Positions 7,702-17,634 of a stretch of DNA of 64,000 bases are shown one piece after another. Origin of the DNA: Clostridia bacterium. GTDB lineage: Bacteria; Bacillota; Clostridia; Christensenellales; Borkfalkiaceae. Where the stretch lies: NCBI GenBank assembly GCA_017399035.1, contig JAFQEM010000031.1:62001-126000 (forward strand), written 5' to 3'. Below the pieces are notes generated by a model. It was not told the DNA's origin. It made no database searches and saw only the letters and a list, made by a program, of their open reading frames with translations. The translations under genes and the position numbers were made by a program. The first letter of the stretch is position 1, and every line of letters begins with the position of its first letter.

Positions 7702-9762
7702 CTACCCCCTATTTGCTTTTTCTATTATAACATAATCGCTATTTTTTGTAAGTGATTTTACTAAATAAACGTTTTTAGAAATCTCTTTAATATCACAATT
7801 ATCTGCACGAAGTTTATCGTGTGATAAAACGTAAACACCACCGCACGACCTTAATTTTTCCAACTTCAACTTGCCGTCTTTTATAACTTCAGCACTAAAT
7901 TTTGGCAACAATTTCTTTTCGCAACCCAAGGGGATTATATCTTGTCCGTTGCAAACGTTAAGCAGTTTTACACAATGCGCACAAACGCTTATTTTCATAT
8001 CCCCGTTAGAATACCCATAAAATTCTTTACCCCAACAGTCAAAAACGTAACCTTTTTTATCAAGAATGAATTCTTTAGTTTGATTTTCTCCCCAATTGAT
8101 AAAGGCAACCACTTCCACTTCACCATACCGCCCAAAATCAAGCCAACTAGGTATGCTTTCATCAATAAAATTTTTGCATTTTGCATACTTATTATTTATT
8201 GACAGAGAGTTTATCAAATCTAACTGCTCTTTGCTCAAAAGGGAAAGTTTATCAGAGTGAATTATAGGTCCACCCGTAGCGAGTATGGCGGTTAAATAAG
8301 TTTGTATTTCACTATCGTTTCTAATGCAATTTCTAAAACACTCTTCATCTTCGTTTTCTTTTTTTCTTATCAAAACACAATCGGGGTCGTTGACAAGCAA
8401 ATTATCGTTGAGATAACACCTATTTAGCGACCTTGAAAACACGTCTAATAATGAAGAATACCTTTCAAAAATATCAACGCTTGTTCTCACCCCGTCCGCT
8501 AACCCAACTGATGCCATTATTGGTGCAGTACAAGCGAGAATAAACACGTTTTGACCTACGGCTTGCCTTATAATTCTCATTGATTCCCTGTAATTTTTTA
8601 ATGAATTAAAATGAGCGTCATAATACTTCCCTGCACACATTACGGGCGCAATAAGGTCAACTTTTATATATTCATAACCATATTCTTTAGTGAGTTTAAA
8701 AAATAAATCGTATAACCACTTTTTAACTTCGGGATGGCTAAAATCTAAAGCGCAAGCAGGATGAACATCACCATTAGCGGTTTTCACAAGCCAATCTTTA
8801 TGATTTTTATATATATCGCTATCTTTTGAAACTGCGTGCGGACTTACCCATATCCCTGGAATAAGACCACTGTCTTTTATCTTTTTTGAAAGGTTTTGCA
8901 TTGATGAAAATTTTTCGTTTTCACTAAATTCACCCCTACACTTAAACCACCCGTCGTCTATTTGAAATAACTGATATGGTATTTCTTTATGTTTCTTTAC
9001 TTGTTCTAAATCTTTTAAAACACTTTGCTCACTTATATTAGGGCCGTAATAATACCAAGTGCAATAGCCAAAAAGCGACTGTTTGACTTGTTTCACCCCC
9101 ATAAGCTCTGCAACTTTTTTAGTATATTTATCAACTGCTTGATAGTAATCATCCTTAGTTGAATAAATACAAATATAATCTGAACAGATTTTCTCTTTGG
9201 GCGCAATATTCTTTGTTTCGGTCAAAACGGAAGAAATTAAATATCCGTTTTGATTTACGTTTACATGCGTAAAATATTCGTAAAAGGTGCACGCGCCAAA
9301 AACAATTTTATTTTCGTTTTCATCATTGAAAACTATAAAATCCGCCCCTCCAACGCTTTCATTTTTACTTAATCTAGTCTTTTTAACAGGGGATTCCATG
9401 TCCACAAAAGACGAGCCGTTATAGCATACTGGCACGTTATACACCGCATTAGTTATCGGACAATCCCACTCGCAATTTAGCACGTCAAAAGACATAACTT
9501 CTTTTAAGCATTCATCAGTATCGTTAACGTATTCACCCTTTAACAACACCATATCGTTTTCTTCTTTTATATAATAAACGAAATTATCACAAAAAACAAT
9601 ATTTTCGCCGTTTATTTCTTTAATCCGCCACTCTCCATGCGCAACTTGATCGAGCACGTTATACGTTTGACCTGGATAAAATATTATCGGTTTTAAATTT
9701 TTTAGATATATATTTTTTGTTTTTATATTAATTTGATTATTATTTATTTCAACGCTTAACAT
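7702..9762 (-). CDS. GH36-type alpha-galactosidase/alpha-GalNAcase
   Basis: 686 residues, cytoplasmic. An N-terminal beta-sandwich is followed by a TIM barrel beginning near FGYCTWYYYGP and IDDGWF. YIKVDLI contains the nucleophile Asp369, and VRTSVD contains the likely acid/base Asp430. These match the clan GH-D retaining mechanism of GH36. The family includes alpha-galactosidases and alpha-N-acetylgalactosaminidases; sequence alone does not separate them here. Part of a tightly packed operon (26 bp from the GH28 gene). Confidence 0.8.
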   Translation of the reverse strand: MLSVEINNNQINIKTKNIYLKNLKPIIFYPGQTYNVLDQVAHGEWRIKEINGENIVFCDNFVYYIKEENDMVLLKGEYVNDTDECLKEVMSFDVLNCEWDCPITNAVYNVPVCYNGSSFVDMESPVKKTRLSKNESVGGADFIVFNDENENKIVFGACTFYEYFTHVNVNQNGYLISSVLTETKNIAPKEKICSDYICIYSTKDDYYQAVDKYTKKVAELMGVKQVKQSLFGYCTWYYYGPNISEQSVLKDLEQVKKHKEIPYQLFQIDDGWFKCRGEFSENEKFSSMQNLSKKIKDSGLIPGIWVSPHAVSKDSDIYKNHKDWLVKTANGDVHPACALDFSHPEVKKWLYDLFFKLTKEYGYEYIKVDLIAPVMCAGKYYDAHFNSLKNYRESMRIIRQAVGQNVFILACTAPIMASVGLADGVRTSVDIFERYSSLLDVFSRSLNRCYLNDNLLVNDPDCVLIRKKENEDEECFRNCIRNDSEIQTYLTAILATGGPIIHSDKLSLLSKEQLDLINSLSINNKYAKCKNFIDESIPSWLDFGRYGEVEVVAFINWGENQTKEFILDKKGYVFDCWGKEFYGYSNGDMKISVCAHCVKLLNVCNGQDIIPLGCEKKLLPKFSAEVIKDGKLKLEKLRSCGGVYVLSHDKLRADNCDIKEISKNVYLVKSLTKNSDYVIIEKANRG

Positions 9763-9788
9763 AACCTTAACGCAATTACTTTTTGAAT

Positions 9789-11261
9789 TTATTTTCTCGT
9801 AACGTTGTCAAAAACCACGTTTTCAACATGTTTAGTTTCAATCTTTGGACAATTTCCGTCACGCACAAGCAAGGTAACCCCATCAAAACTAACCTTTTTA
9901 ATCGGTTCAGTTTGACCAAACCCTTCAAGATATATATATCTTATTTGTGTTGACGTTTTAACTTTTATAAAATAATCAGTACCCGTCACCACTATATTCT
10001 TAAAATTAAAGTTTTCAAACACGGGTGTTTTTACACTGCTATCACCGTCGTCATTATATCCAACAGCCCAAATTAAAACGCAAGATAACTTACAGTTTGA
10101 AACGTAAACGTCTTTAACGTAAGCACCTCTCTTTTTAGTAGCTTTTATTTGAAAACCATACCAACTGTCACTAAAATCACAATCCCAAACGTAAACACCC
10201 TTAATGCCACCAGATATTTCACTACCTATTGACATACCATGCCCACCAATGCTCTTGCAGTCGAATATATAAATATTTTCGCAAGGTATATTTATAATAT
10301 TCCCTTCTGGGTTTTTACCCGACTTAATGGCAACAAGGTCGTCACCCGTGTGGAATTCGCAATCAAAAATTGCACAGTCTGAACAAGAATCAGGGTCCCA
10401 ACCATCACCGTTATTTATTCCGTGAGAAATTATTTTACAACCAAACGTCGTTATGTTTTTTGAGTACACAAAATGTAAATTCCACGAAGACGACATTCCC
10501 ACCGTCAAACCACACACAACCACGTTTTCAGCATTGCAAACCTCTATAAGCCTACCTCTACTTCTCCACGCATCAACCGCTTCTGGCGTGTGCGGACCGT
10601 TTTCGTCATATACTACTGACGGTTTATCTAACGTAGCGCAAAAAAGTTCACGCCCGCCGCCAAGTATTTTTCCTTGCCCACGAATAACTAAATTGCCTGA
10701 AGTATATCCACCCTTATTATCCAACTTTCCCAAATTAAGCAAGGAACGATAACAGTTGCGTTCTATGCCTTCAAATCTACTTCTCTTTTGAGGCAAATAA
10801 TCGTTCACGTCTGCACTGCCTTGAATAGTCGCTCCGCTATCAACGTACAACTCTAAATTGTCTTTCAATTCCAACGCTCCCGTCAAAAAAATTCCTGACG
10901 GAAAATAAACGTATTCATCTTCCCTACAATCATCTATCGCCCTTTGAATAGCCGCAGTATTTAACCTTTTTCCATCACCAACTGCGCAGTACGGTTGACA
11001 TGTTACGTCTATAGGAGTTTTTGCCTTTTTGGTATAAATTGATAAACTCTTTTCATCCACAAAGTTCTTACCAAAAAAACCTTTTATAATTATTTTATAC
11101 TCTGTTGACGGATTTAGATTATTTAGCGTAAAATGAGTTTTAGTTGTAACAAAACTACTTACTCCGTCCACTAAAACGCTGTATTTGTCTACTTTGCTGT
11201 TAAATTCAAAAATATCCCACCATATCGTAATTTGATTAAAAAAAGATATACTTTTAAGCAT
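9789..11261 (-). CDS. Family 28 polygalacturonase-like glycosidase
   Basis: 490 residues. A short fibronectin-III-like N-terminal domain (1-80) precedes a right-handed beta-helix starting DGKRLNTAAIQRAID. Catalytic GH28 signatures are NGDGWDPDS (Asp286/Asp289), TGDDLVAIK (Asp307-Asp308), GGHGMSIGSE (His341) and QIKAT. No signal peptide, so it probably acts as an exo-enzyme on imported galacturonate-containing oligosaccharides. The ribosome site AGGAGGA is strong. It points to pectin-type substrate although neighbours point to amino sugars. Confidence 0.87.
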   Translation of the reverse strand: MLKSISFFNQITIWWDIFEFNSKVDKYSVLVDGVSSFVTTKTHFTLNNLNPSTEYKIIIKGFFGKNFVDEKSLSIYTKKAKTPIDVTCQPYCAVGDGKRLNTAAIQRAIDDCREDEYVYFPSGIFLTGALELKDNLELYVDSGATIQGSADVNDYLPQKRSRFEGIERNCYRSLLNLGKLDNKGGYTSGNLVIRGQGKILGGGRELFCATLDKPSVVYDENGPHTPEAVDAWRSRGRLIEVCNAENVVVCGLTVGMSSSWNLHFVYSKNITTFGCKIISHGINNGDGWDPDSCSDCAIFDCEFHTGDDLVAIKSGKNPEGNIINIPCENIYIFDCKSIGGHGMSIGSEISGGIKGVYVWDCDFSDSWYGFQIKATKKRGAYVKDVYVSNCKLSCVLIWAVGYNDDGDSSVKTPVFENFNFKNIVVTGTDYFIKVKTSTQIRYIYLEGFGQTEPIKKVSFDGVTLLVRDGNCPKIETKHVENVVFDNVTRK

Positions 11262-11271
11262 TTCTTTCCTC

Positions 11272-12879
11272 CTATAACCTATCTACCGTTACCAACGAGT
11301 TAAAGTTTGCGCAATCTGCAGGAATTCGTTTTTCAAATTCTTTGTTTCCATAATAATCAATAACATCAGTTTCAAGTTCTTCTATTCGTTCTATGTTTTT
11401 ATTTAAATAATCAACAAGCCTTGCTCTGCAAGTTTGCAACCTAGCCAAAACCCCACCGAATCTCATATCAAACACACAATATCCATGTCCTTTCATCTCT
11501 GAAAAAAACACCTGCTTAAAAATTGTAATAAATTCTTGCATTGCTTTTATTGTATTGTCAAATTCAACTACGATATTTTTTAAAGAAACCAAGTCTTTAT
11601 TTTTGTATGCTTTTCTTGTCTTTACACCCAAGTTATATCTTAATGACAACACTTTTGCATAAGCTGCGTGCTTTGCAAATATTTGTTTAAATTTTTTACT
11701 TCGCATTTCCGCATTCTTAAATTTTTGAGCATACTTTTTATAAACTTCCGCCTCTAATCCCTCGTTCGTAATCGTTGAATCAAATTTACTCAAAAACGGG
11801 TCGGCAACAAGGTATTGAAAACCACCCGAAGTTATGTCATCCGTAATTTTTATACTATCGGGTAATATCATATCGAATAACATAAAATCATCCCACGACT
11901 CTTCAAAAAGTTCATTAAACTTTTGCTTAATACTCTGGATATCACGATTCCCACGCGCATATTCTGCAGTAAAAAACAACGTTGGCAAAACAGCATAATC
12001 CGAACAACGAGTTCCACCCCATAGCGTTTGTAAAAAATTTGTTATGCCAGCCTTTTCGCAAGAATTTATTGCCATACGCGTTTTTTCAAGCGAATGAAAA
12101 TTTGAGGTGGCAAAACCTATCCAATTACAAGCCGTGCCAGCAAACCAAATTTCAGCACCAAATCTTTCGTGTTGCTTAATCATTGAATCATATAGCTTTT
12201 CATCTTCAAAATAATCCCAGAATATCAGGTTCATTCCCGTTTTTTTGAATTCTTCTATAACCCACAAGGGCATGTCATCGTTTAATGAATAATAATATCC
12301 ACGGGCTAATTTGAATAGCATATCCGACCACATAAAAGGTTCAAAACCATATTTTTTAGCTATTTCAGCCACTCTTTTTATATGATAAAGTAAAACTTCA
12401 AAACCATTTTTTTGACCGTGTAATTTTAGATATTTTCCCAAAGCAAGACTTTCCGCTTCATCCATGCCAACGTTTATCCTTTTACTTAAAAAGCACTCGG
12501 CGCAAGTTCTTATCATTTTTTCTATTAGTTCGTAAGTTTTCTCACATCCGACAAGTAGGGTATCTTCCGTGTTTTTAACGTCAGAAAAAGCCTCAAACTG
12601 CAAAACAGTTTTTAAATGCCCTAATGTTTGAATACAAGGAACAACTTCTATATCTATTTTTTGACAATATTCAACTATCTCTTTTATTTCAGTTTTAGAA
12701 TATCTTCCGCGCAAATACCCAAAAAAAGGTTCGTCTTCTATCTCATAGGTATCTTCTGTATATAACATAACGTAAGTATACCCCATAAGTTTAACGTGTC
12801 CAATCAACCTTTTTAAACCTTCTATCGTTCTTACTGCCTCTTGAGAGCAATTTATCATTACACCAAGTTCTTTTATCAT
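11272..12879 (-). CDS. GH20-type beta-N-acetylhexosaminidase
   Basis: 535 residues, no export signal. The barrel begins immediately (KELGVMINCS), with EVVPCIQTLGH and the hallmark Asp-Glu pair in VGMDEAESL (Asp140, Glu141), which in GH20 provides substrate-assisted catalysis through the N-acetyl group. The last 200 residues are helical and lysine-rich. It would release GlcNAc or GalNAc from the ends of imported oligosaccharides. The upstream N-terminal beta domain of many GH20 enzymes is absent. Encoded 10 bp before the GH28 gene. Confidence 0.8.
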   Translation of the reverse strand: MIKELGVMINCSQEAVRTIEGLKRLIGHVKLMGYTYVMLYTEDTYEIEDEPFFGYLRGRYSKTEIKEIVEYCQKIDIEVVPCIQTLGHLKTVLQFEAFSDVKNTEDTLLVGCEKTYELIEKMIRTCAECFLSKRINVGMDEAESLALGKYLKLHGQKNGFEVLLYHIKRVAEIAKKYGFEPFMWSDMLFKLARGYYYSLNDDMPLWVIEEFKKTGMNLIFWDYFEDEKLYDSMIKQHERFGAEIWFAGTACNWIGFATSNFHSLEKTRMAINSCEKAGITNFLQTLWGGTRCSDYAVLPTLFFTAEYARGNRDIQSIKQKFNELFEESWDDFMLFDMILPDSIKITDDITSGGFQYLVADPFLSKFDSTITNEGLEAEVYKKYAQKFKNAEMRSKKFKQIFAKHAAYAKVLSLRYNLGVKTRKAYKNKDLVSLKNIVVEFDNTIKAMQEFITIFKQVFFSEMKGHGYCVFDMRFGGVLARLQTCRARLVDYLNKNIERIEELETDVIDYYGNKEFEKRIPADCANFNSLVTVDRL

Positions 12880-12900
12880 AAATTTTTATTCCTTTATTAT

Positions 12901-12932
12901 TTAGGCGGAGAGATTCAACCCCTCCGCCTAAA
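12901..12932 (-). promoter_or_regulatory. Intercistronic hairpin between exported and cytoplasmic genes
   Basis: A 10-bp perfect stem (TTAGGCGGAG / CTCCGCCTAA) with an 11-nt loop falls between the large exported protein gene and GH20. On the minus strand no U-run follows, so it is more likely an mRNA-stabilising or partial attenuation element that lowers expression of the downstream enzymes. Confidence 0.55.
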
Positions 12933-12946
12933 TTCATTTATTCTAT

Positions 12947-15364
12947 TTAGTTTGCAGAATAATTTGCATATACGGTATCGCTAGGAAGTTCAGGTAATTC
13001 GTTACATGCTACAAAATTACCTATTGCAATTTTCTTATAGTCCGCAGAACATATTGCTCCAACAACAAAGCCTGAAATATCATTAACAGTAGCCTTTGTA
13101 TTCGTTCTACCAAAAATGTTACCGTTAGCATTGGCTGTATTTACGCCATCATAGTTAAGCAATTCAAAGTTGCCATTGCTGGTCTTCTTCATAACGACTC
13201 TGTGCCACTTCTGGTCGTTTTCAACTTCAACATACGCAGCGCCATCAGCAAGAGAATAGTTAGGTGTAAACTTTATAGTTTCGTGTTCACTATAAACATC
13301 AATATACAAATATTCATAATTAGACACGTCTTTTACGTCTGGCATATCGATAGACGCCAAGATAAGACCATACGCCATACCTTGTAAAACAAGAGCGCTT
13401 GAACCTGCTGAATAATTATATTCGCTTGCAGGTGCATAATACACGTTCGTTCCAACCATTGACGTTATTCCGTTATACGCAATTTCTAATCCCGTGCCAA
13501 GCACTGCAACGTTATTATTCTTGCTGAAATACTTAACGCCGTTAGGTATTACAGGCTTATCATTTGAAACGTATACGTTACTTATGCAGAAATATTCGTT
13601 TCTATTAAGACCGATTGCCGCAAACTCAACGTTTGCAAAATTACCGCTTGCTATACCGGTATTAGTTGTGTTACCACCATTTTGATTGGTATATGCGTTA
13701 GGCAAATAAATAGTGCCGTTGTTGTTTACTAAAAGAATAATTCTATTCCAACTGTTTGCTAACAATTTTACTACGGGATAGTCATATACCCATTCAATCG
13801 TAAAATCGACCTCCCTTGCTTGGGGATTATAAACGTCAAAGTAAACGTACTTATAAGATAAAACGTTTGCAATAGAAGGCGTTGATGCAGAGAATGCAGT
13901 TGCGGCACCATCTTGTACGTTTGTAACCTTTAAAGCACCACTAACTTGTTCACCGGGAACTGTTACGCTGTTATCAAATGAAACGCCACCTGATTGCCAA
14001 CCACTTATGCCGTTTATCGCAACACCGTGTTTACTACCTGAATATAATACTTCGTTACCAGTTGTGTTAACGCAATCAACAACAACGTTTTCACTATAAA
14101 TAATCTTTTCATCTTTTACAATTGAAACGATAAATTTATGTTCGCCAGCAACGTCAAACGCATATTGTGAACTATTAGCAACTGATACTGCGTCTTGACC
14201 ATTAACTGAAACTTTAACGTCAACAGTTGCGCCGTTTGCATCAATAGACGTAAAGCTAATAGTTTTTGACTCACCCTTCATAACGTATTCAGGTAAAGTG
14301 CTTTCTACTTGCGGTAAAGTGTTAGAAGCATACATATCAGTCAAATAAACGCTAATCATACTACTTTCATTTTTATTTCCACCGTAAATCATTTGGAATC
14401 CATCAAGATTATTTGCTGATGCGCTTGCCGTACCAAACAAGTTGCCGTATTTAGAAGTAAACACGCCGTTATTGTTTTCGAAAACGATTCTTTGCCACTC
14501 GGTAGTAGGTTTGAAACTTGCCGCACCGTTTATTGTAACCGTAGCAACGTCATTTTCAGATACTTTTATCATAAATGAAAAATATTTATAACTTGTAATA
14601 TCCTTAACGGCAGGAGTTTTAATTTTTTGAGCAGCATACCAATCGTCTGCACTCGTAGTAATATTGTTCCTCACTACTTTCTTGGTTTCACCATATATTT
14701 CACTATCCGTAACTGCATGTCCTGCCCAAATACTGCCACCGATTTCATAACCCACAATATTTGTAAATCTTTCATCTCCAAAGTAAGCAACGTTGCCTTT
14801 GTCCGTATACTTTTCTACCGCAGAACGAAGTTCCTCGCTTTCTTTACTATCACAAGACGCAGAAACTGCAACGTATTTCATACATCTTTCAATAGTATCG
14901 GTATACACGTATTCGTTATCTATCTTTGCATAACCAACGGCAGTCAATTCCGTATCCATATCCATTTCAGGAATACCATAAACGTATACCGACGCTCTTT
15001 TATAGCCTTCAGCCTCGCCCGTGCTAGACCAATCTTCAATGCTCTTGGGATTGATTACCGCATTTTCAGTATCAACCGTCAACTGTGCGCCATTTTGCAT
15101 CAATCTTGACGGAATTACTACAAAACCTATTTCGGTAGCGCTACTTATAAAACTCTCGGACGCTCTCATCCCGAAACGGATACCTAATCCGTCATCGTCT
15201 TCAGTAGTTTCCTCGGTGTAGCGCAAACTTGCGCCTAGCATTTCAAACTCTGCAGAATTTGCCGCTTTAACGGGCATACTAACGCCAAGTATAGAAATAC
15301 AAAAAGCGAACATAGAACATAACGTAACAACCAACAACAACTTAATCAAATTATTTCTAGTCAT
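12947..15364 (-). CDS. Large exported multi-module glycan-locus protein
   Basis: 805 residues with a Sec signal peptide (residues 1-35, ending VKAANS). An N-terminal domain of about 190 residues (LGIRFGMRAS, IGFVVIPSR) is followed by three copies of a 150-170 residue beta-rich module, each with a YKY/YEY-x-x-x-DVY strand, an aromatic W-x-R-(I/V)-(V/I) strand and a (L)P-x-(L)P linker. An Ig-like segment (EYVMKGESKTISF) separates copies one and two. No catalytic motif, LPXTG or S-layer motif is seen, and the protein ends abruptly in TVYANYSAN. The same module and ending occur in the neighbour at 15590-17629. A carbohydrate-binding role is inference from context and fold-like pattern. Confidence 0.75.
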   Translation of the reverse strand: MTRNNLIKLLLVVTLCSMFAFCISILGVSMPVKAANSAEFEMLGASLRYTEETTEDDDGLGIRFGMRASESFISSATEIGFVVIPSRLMQNGAQLTVDTENAVINPKSIEDWSSTGEAEGYKRASVYVYGIPEMDMDTELTAVGYAKIDNEYVYTDTIERCMKYVAVSASCDSKESEELRSAVEKYTDKGNVAYFGDERFTNIVGYEIGGSIWAGHAVTDSEIYGETKKVVRNNITTSADDWYAAQKIKTPAVKDITSYKYFSFMIKVSENDVATVTINGAASFKPTTEWQRIVFENNNGVFTSKYGNLFGTASASANNLDGFQMIYGGNKNESSMISVYLTDMYASNTLPQVESTLPEYVMKGESKTISFTSIDANGATVDVKVSVNGQDAVSVANSSQYAFDVAGEHKFIVSIVKDEKIIYSENVVVDCVNTTGNEVLYSGSKHGVAINGISGWQSGGVSFDNSVTVPGEQVSGALKVTNVQDGAATAFSASTPSIANVLSYKYVYFDVYNPQAREVDFTIEWVYDYPVVKLLANSWNRIILLVNNNGTIYLPNAYTNQNGGNTTNTGIASGNFANVEFAAIGLNRNEYFCISNVYVSNDKPVIPNGVKYFSKNNNVAVLGTGLEIAYNGITSMVGTNVYYAPASEYNYSAGSSALVLQGMAYGLILASIDMPDVKDVSNYEYLYIDVYSEHETIKFTPNYSLADGAAYVEVENDQKWHRVVMKKTSNGNFELLNYDGVNTANANGNIFGRTNTKATVNDISGFVVGAICSADYKKIAIGNFVACNELPELPSDTVYANYSAN

Positions 15365-15500
15365 CGTTCATCACCTCACTCCATGCGCCGGGCCATTTAA
15401 TCCCTTCTCCCACCACAATGTTTCCGCTAGCAGCAAGCACTGAATCAAACATTTCAGCAAATGCAATTTCACAAGAAACATAAGTCTTTTTTTGCTTCAT
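15357..15500 (-). CDS. 47-residue peptide gene in the glycan operon
   Basis: A strong ribosome site (GGAGGA, 6 nt before ATG at 15500) opens a 47-codon frame whose TAG stop overlaps the start of the 12947-15364 gene by 8 bp, so the two are translationally coupled. The peptide begins MKQKKTYVSCEIAFAEMFDS and continues VLAASGNIVVGEGIKWPGAW. There is no signal peptide. The pattern (basic start, Y-x-x-x-E, a short helix, D-S-V-L-x-A-S-G, then a Gly/Trp/Pro-rich tail) resembles, from memory, a group of uncharacterised short peptides encoded near secreted proteins in gut Clostridia. Function unknown; a ribosomal-peptide precursor or small regulator are options. Confidence 0.65.
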   Translation of the reverse strand: MKQKKTYVSCEIAFAEMFDSVLAASGNIVVGEGIKWPGAWSEVMNDD

Positions 15501-15589
15501 AACTATTCCTCCTTTTTTATAATAACTATTTTTAAAATAGTTTATTTTTTAATTATTCACAAATAAGGTTTATTCTCGCCTACTTAAAT

Positions 15590-17629
15590 TTAATTAGCGG
15601 TGTAGTTTGCATAAGTAACGTTTTCAGGAAGTTCTGGCAAACTGTTACAAGCGTAAAATGCCCCTAACAAGAAACATCTCCACCCTTGGTCTGTTTGCGC
15701 CACTAACCTTAACCCTGACAAATCGCTTAATTGATGGTTAGATGCATATTCACCATCATATCCGTTGAATACCTTATCCGTACTTCCTGCGCTTATATTT
15801 CCATCTTTATTAAGCATTATAAAGTCACCGTTATTGTCATTTTGCAAAACTATTCTCTTCCATTCGCCCTGTTTAACCTTAACATACGGCGAACCATATT
15901 GATAATTAATCGCAAAATTTATATCACATTGTTCTGCATAAACGTCTATATAGATGTATTTATAATCCGCAACGTTCGTCGTAATAGGATTCTTCAAAAT
16001 TATACCTGCAACTGCTACGTCTGCACCGTTTACTCTAGTTACGTTGGTTTTATTGTAACCATAAGTTGTTGTGGTGGTGTAAACGCCGTATGATGCGTAA
16101 GTTTCTAAATTGTTAATGTTTACAACGTTTGCATCAGTAAAACTTGCAATTTCACCTTTCGCATCAACGCAATTAATCTTCTTTACGCTCTTGCCGATTA
16201 CTTTGCCGTTCAGCGTAACGGTAGCAACAAACTCATATTCGCCCTCAGCGTCAAACAAGAAATCTTGATTTTCCACTACTTCAAAAGGTTGAGCATTGTT
16301 TACGCTTACCGTATAAGTTATTGAAGCATCGCCGATATCTTCTTTGGCATACTCTAACTTATGTTTGGTGTTTAGTCTAACAATTTCATCAATAAGCAAG
16401 GTCGCTTTTGGTGCAATGGCATAAACTATTCCCTCGGGAAGTGTGGGCAATTCGTCAACAACTCTCATTTGACCAACGAACAGCGTTTTGTTTAACGCAT
16501 CACACATTCCCACGTCAATTCTGCTAATATCTGAAGCGGAGGGATTGGGCACGCCACCTAATTCGCCCGGATAGAAAATATCTTTGCTTCCATCACCCGT
16601 ATCGCTTATCTTTCCGGAAACTTTTTGCATATCAAAGTTGTCACCATTTTTCTGTGCCACTACTCTCGTCCACGTTTGAGGCAAGATTTCAATATAAGGC
16701 ACGTCATAAATATAATTTATCCAAAACTTAACAGTTTCCGTTTGAGGATTGTATACGTCAATATACAAATAATCGTATGCGGTTATATCTTTTATTGCAG
16801 GATTATTTAAGATTACCCCTGCATAACCGATACCGCCCGCTTCGCTAATTTTTAGTGCAAGGCCGTTTTTACTCAAAGGATAATTTGCGCTATCTGAAAA
16901 TTCTAAGTTTGCGCTCCATTTTTCGGTAAGAGAACAGAGTTCCACACTTCCACTTTCGTAAAAATATGCTATTTCGCCATCTTCTTTTTCCAAGGAATAA
17001 ACGCTTACCGTAACTGAATTGCTATTGCCTGCCTTATCCGTTATGGTGTATTCAATCACGTATTCACCCTCATCTTCGGTTACAAAGGCATTATCGTTTA
17101 CCTCAATTTCTTGTCCGTTTAATGAAACCGCCACATCTAAAGTTATATCTTCCGCTGAATCTTTATTGTCTTCATACTCAACTGAAAAAATGCTTACGTT
17201 TGTGCCGTTAAACACAGACTTGCTTTCTAAAACTGTGATAAATTCAGGAGCTATGCGGTCAACAACTTTCGCTTTGGTTGTTTTAGTTATAGTTTTCCCG
17301 TTAAATTCTAAGGTGTATTCAAACGTGTAATCACCTTCTTTTAACACGAAAAACCTTCCGTCTTCTATCGCAACTTCTTCATTTGTTGGCGATTTTACAA
17401 CGCATATCGGAAAATACATATTTTGCAAAGAATCTTTTGCCACAACTGTGGGCACTTCACAATATTCGTAATATCCAATTGTTATTTCTTCTACAACTTC
17501 GAAAGTAAGTTGATTTTTTTGCGCATTTTTATCACCCAAACAAGCGGTCAAGCCCGCTAAAGTGGTAAATATTACGCACAACACCAACAATAATTTAATA
17601 ATTTTTGCTCTTTTCATAAACATACTCAT
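15590..17629 (-). CDS. Large lipoprotein with Ig-like and repeated beta modules
   Basis: 679 residues. The signal ends in a lipobox (LTAC, Cys near residue 30), so it should be anchored on the outer face of the membrane. Two Ig/HYR-like domains follow (GDYTFEYTLEFNGKT; DRIAPEF with EYTITDKAGNSN), then two copies of the YxYxYxDVY / W-x-R-(V/I)-V module, with an Ig-like domain between them. The ending VTYANYTAN matches the neighbour at 12947. No catalytic residues are recognised. Gene start at 17629 lies 5 bp after the stop of the preceding lipoprotein gene. Likely a surface glycan-binding protein (inference). Confidence 0.75.
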   Translation of the reverse strand: MSMFMKRAKIIKLLLVLCVIFTTLAGLTACLGDKNAQKNQLTFEVVEEITIGYYEYCEVPTVVAKDSLQNMYFPICVVKSPTNEEVAIEDGRFFVLKEGDYTFEYTLEFNGKTITKTTKAKVVDRIAPEFITVLESKSVFNGTNVSIFSVEYEDNKDSAEDITLDVAVSLNGQEIEVNDNAFVTEDEGEYVIEYTITDKAGNSNSVTVSVYSLEKEDGEIAYFYESGSVELCSLTEKWSANLEFSDSANYPLSKNGLALKISEAGGIGYAGVILNNPAIKDITAYDYLYIDVYNPQTETVKFWINYIYDVPYIEILPQTWTRVVAQKNGDNFDMQKVSGKISDTGDGSKDIFYPGELGGVPNPSASDISRIDVGMCDALNKTLFVGQMRVVDELPTLPEGIVYAIAPKATLLIDEIVRLNTKHKLEYAKEDIGDASITYTVSVNNAQPFEVVENQDFLFDAEGEYEFVATVTLNGKVIGKSVKKINCVDAKGEIASFTDANVVNINNLETYASYGVYTTTTTYGYNKTNVTRVNGADVAVAGIILKNPITTNVADYKYIYIDVYAEQCDINFAINYQYGSPYVKVKQGEWKRIVLQNDNNGDFIMLNKDGNISAGSTDKVFNGYDGEYASNHQLSDLSGLRLVAQTDQGWRCFLLGAFYACNSLPELPENVTYANYTAN

Positions 17630-17634
17630 CTTTT

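Noticed and set aside
14627..15109. 160-codon plus-strand frame opposite the exported protein gene
   Set aside because: Antisense to a gene with signal peptide, ribosome site and repeated modules; no ribosome site and low-complexity Phe/Ile/Asn content.
12947..17629. Cell-wall sorting (LPXTG) or S-layer anchoring of the large exported proteins
   Set aside because: Both end abruptly in ANY(S/T)AN with no sorting motif, hydrophobic tail or SLH repeats; one is a lipoprotein by its lipobox.
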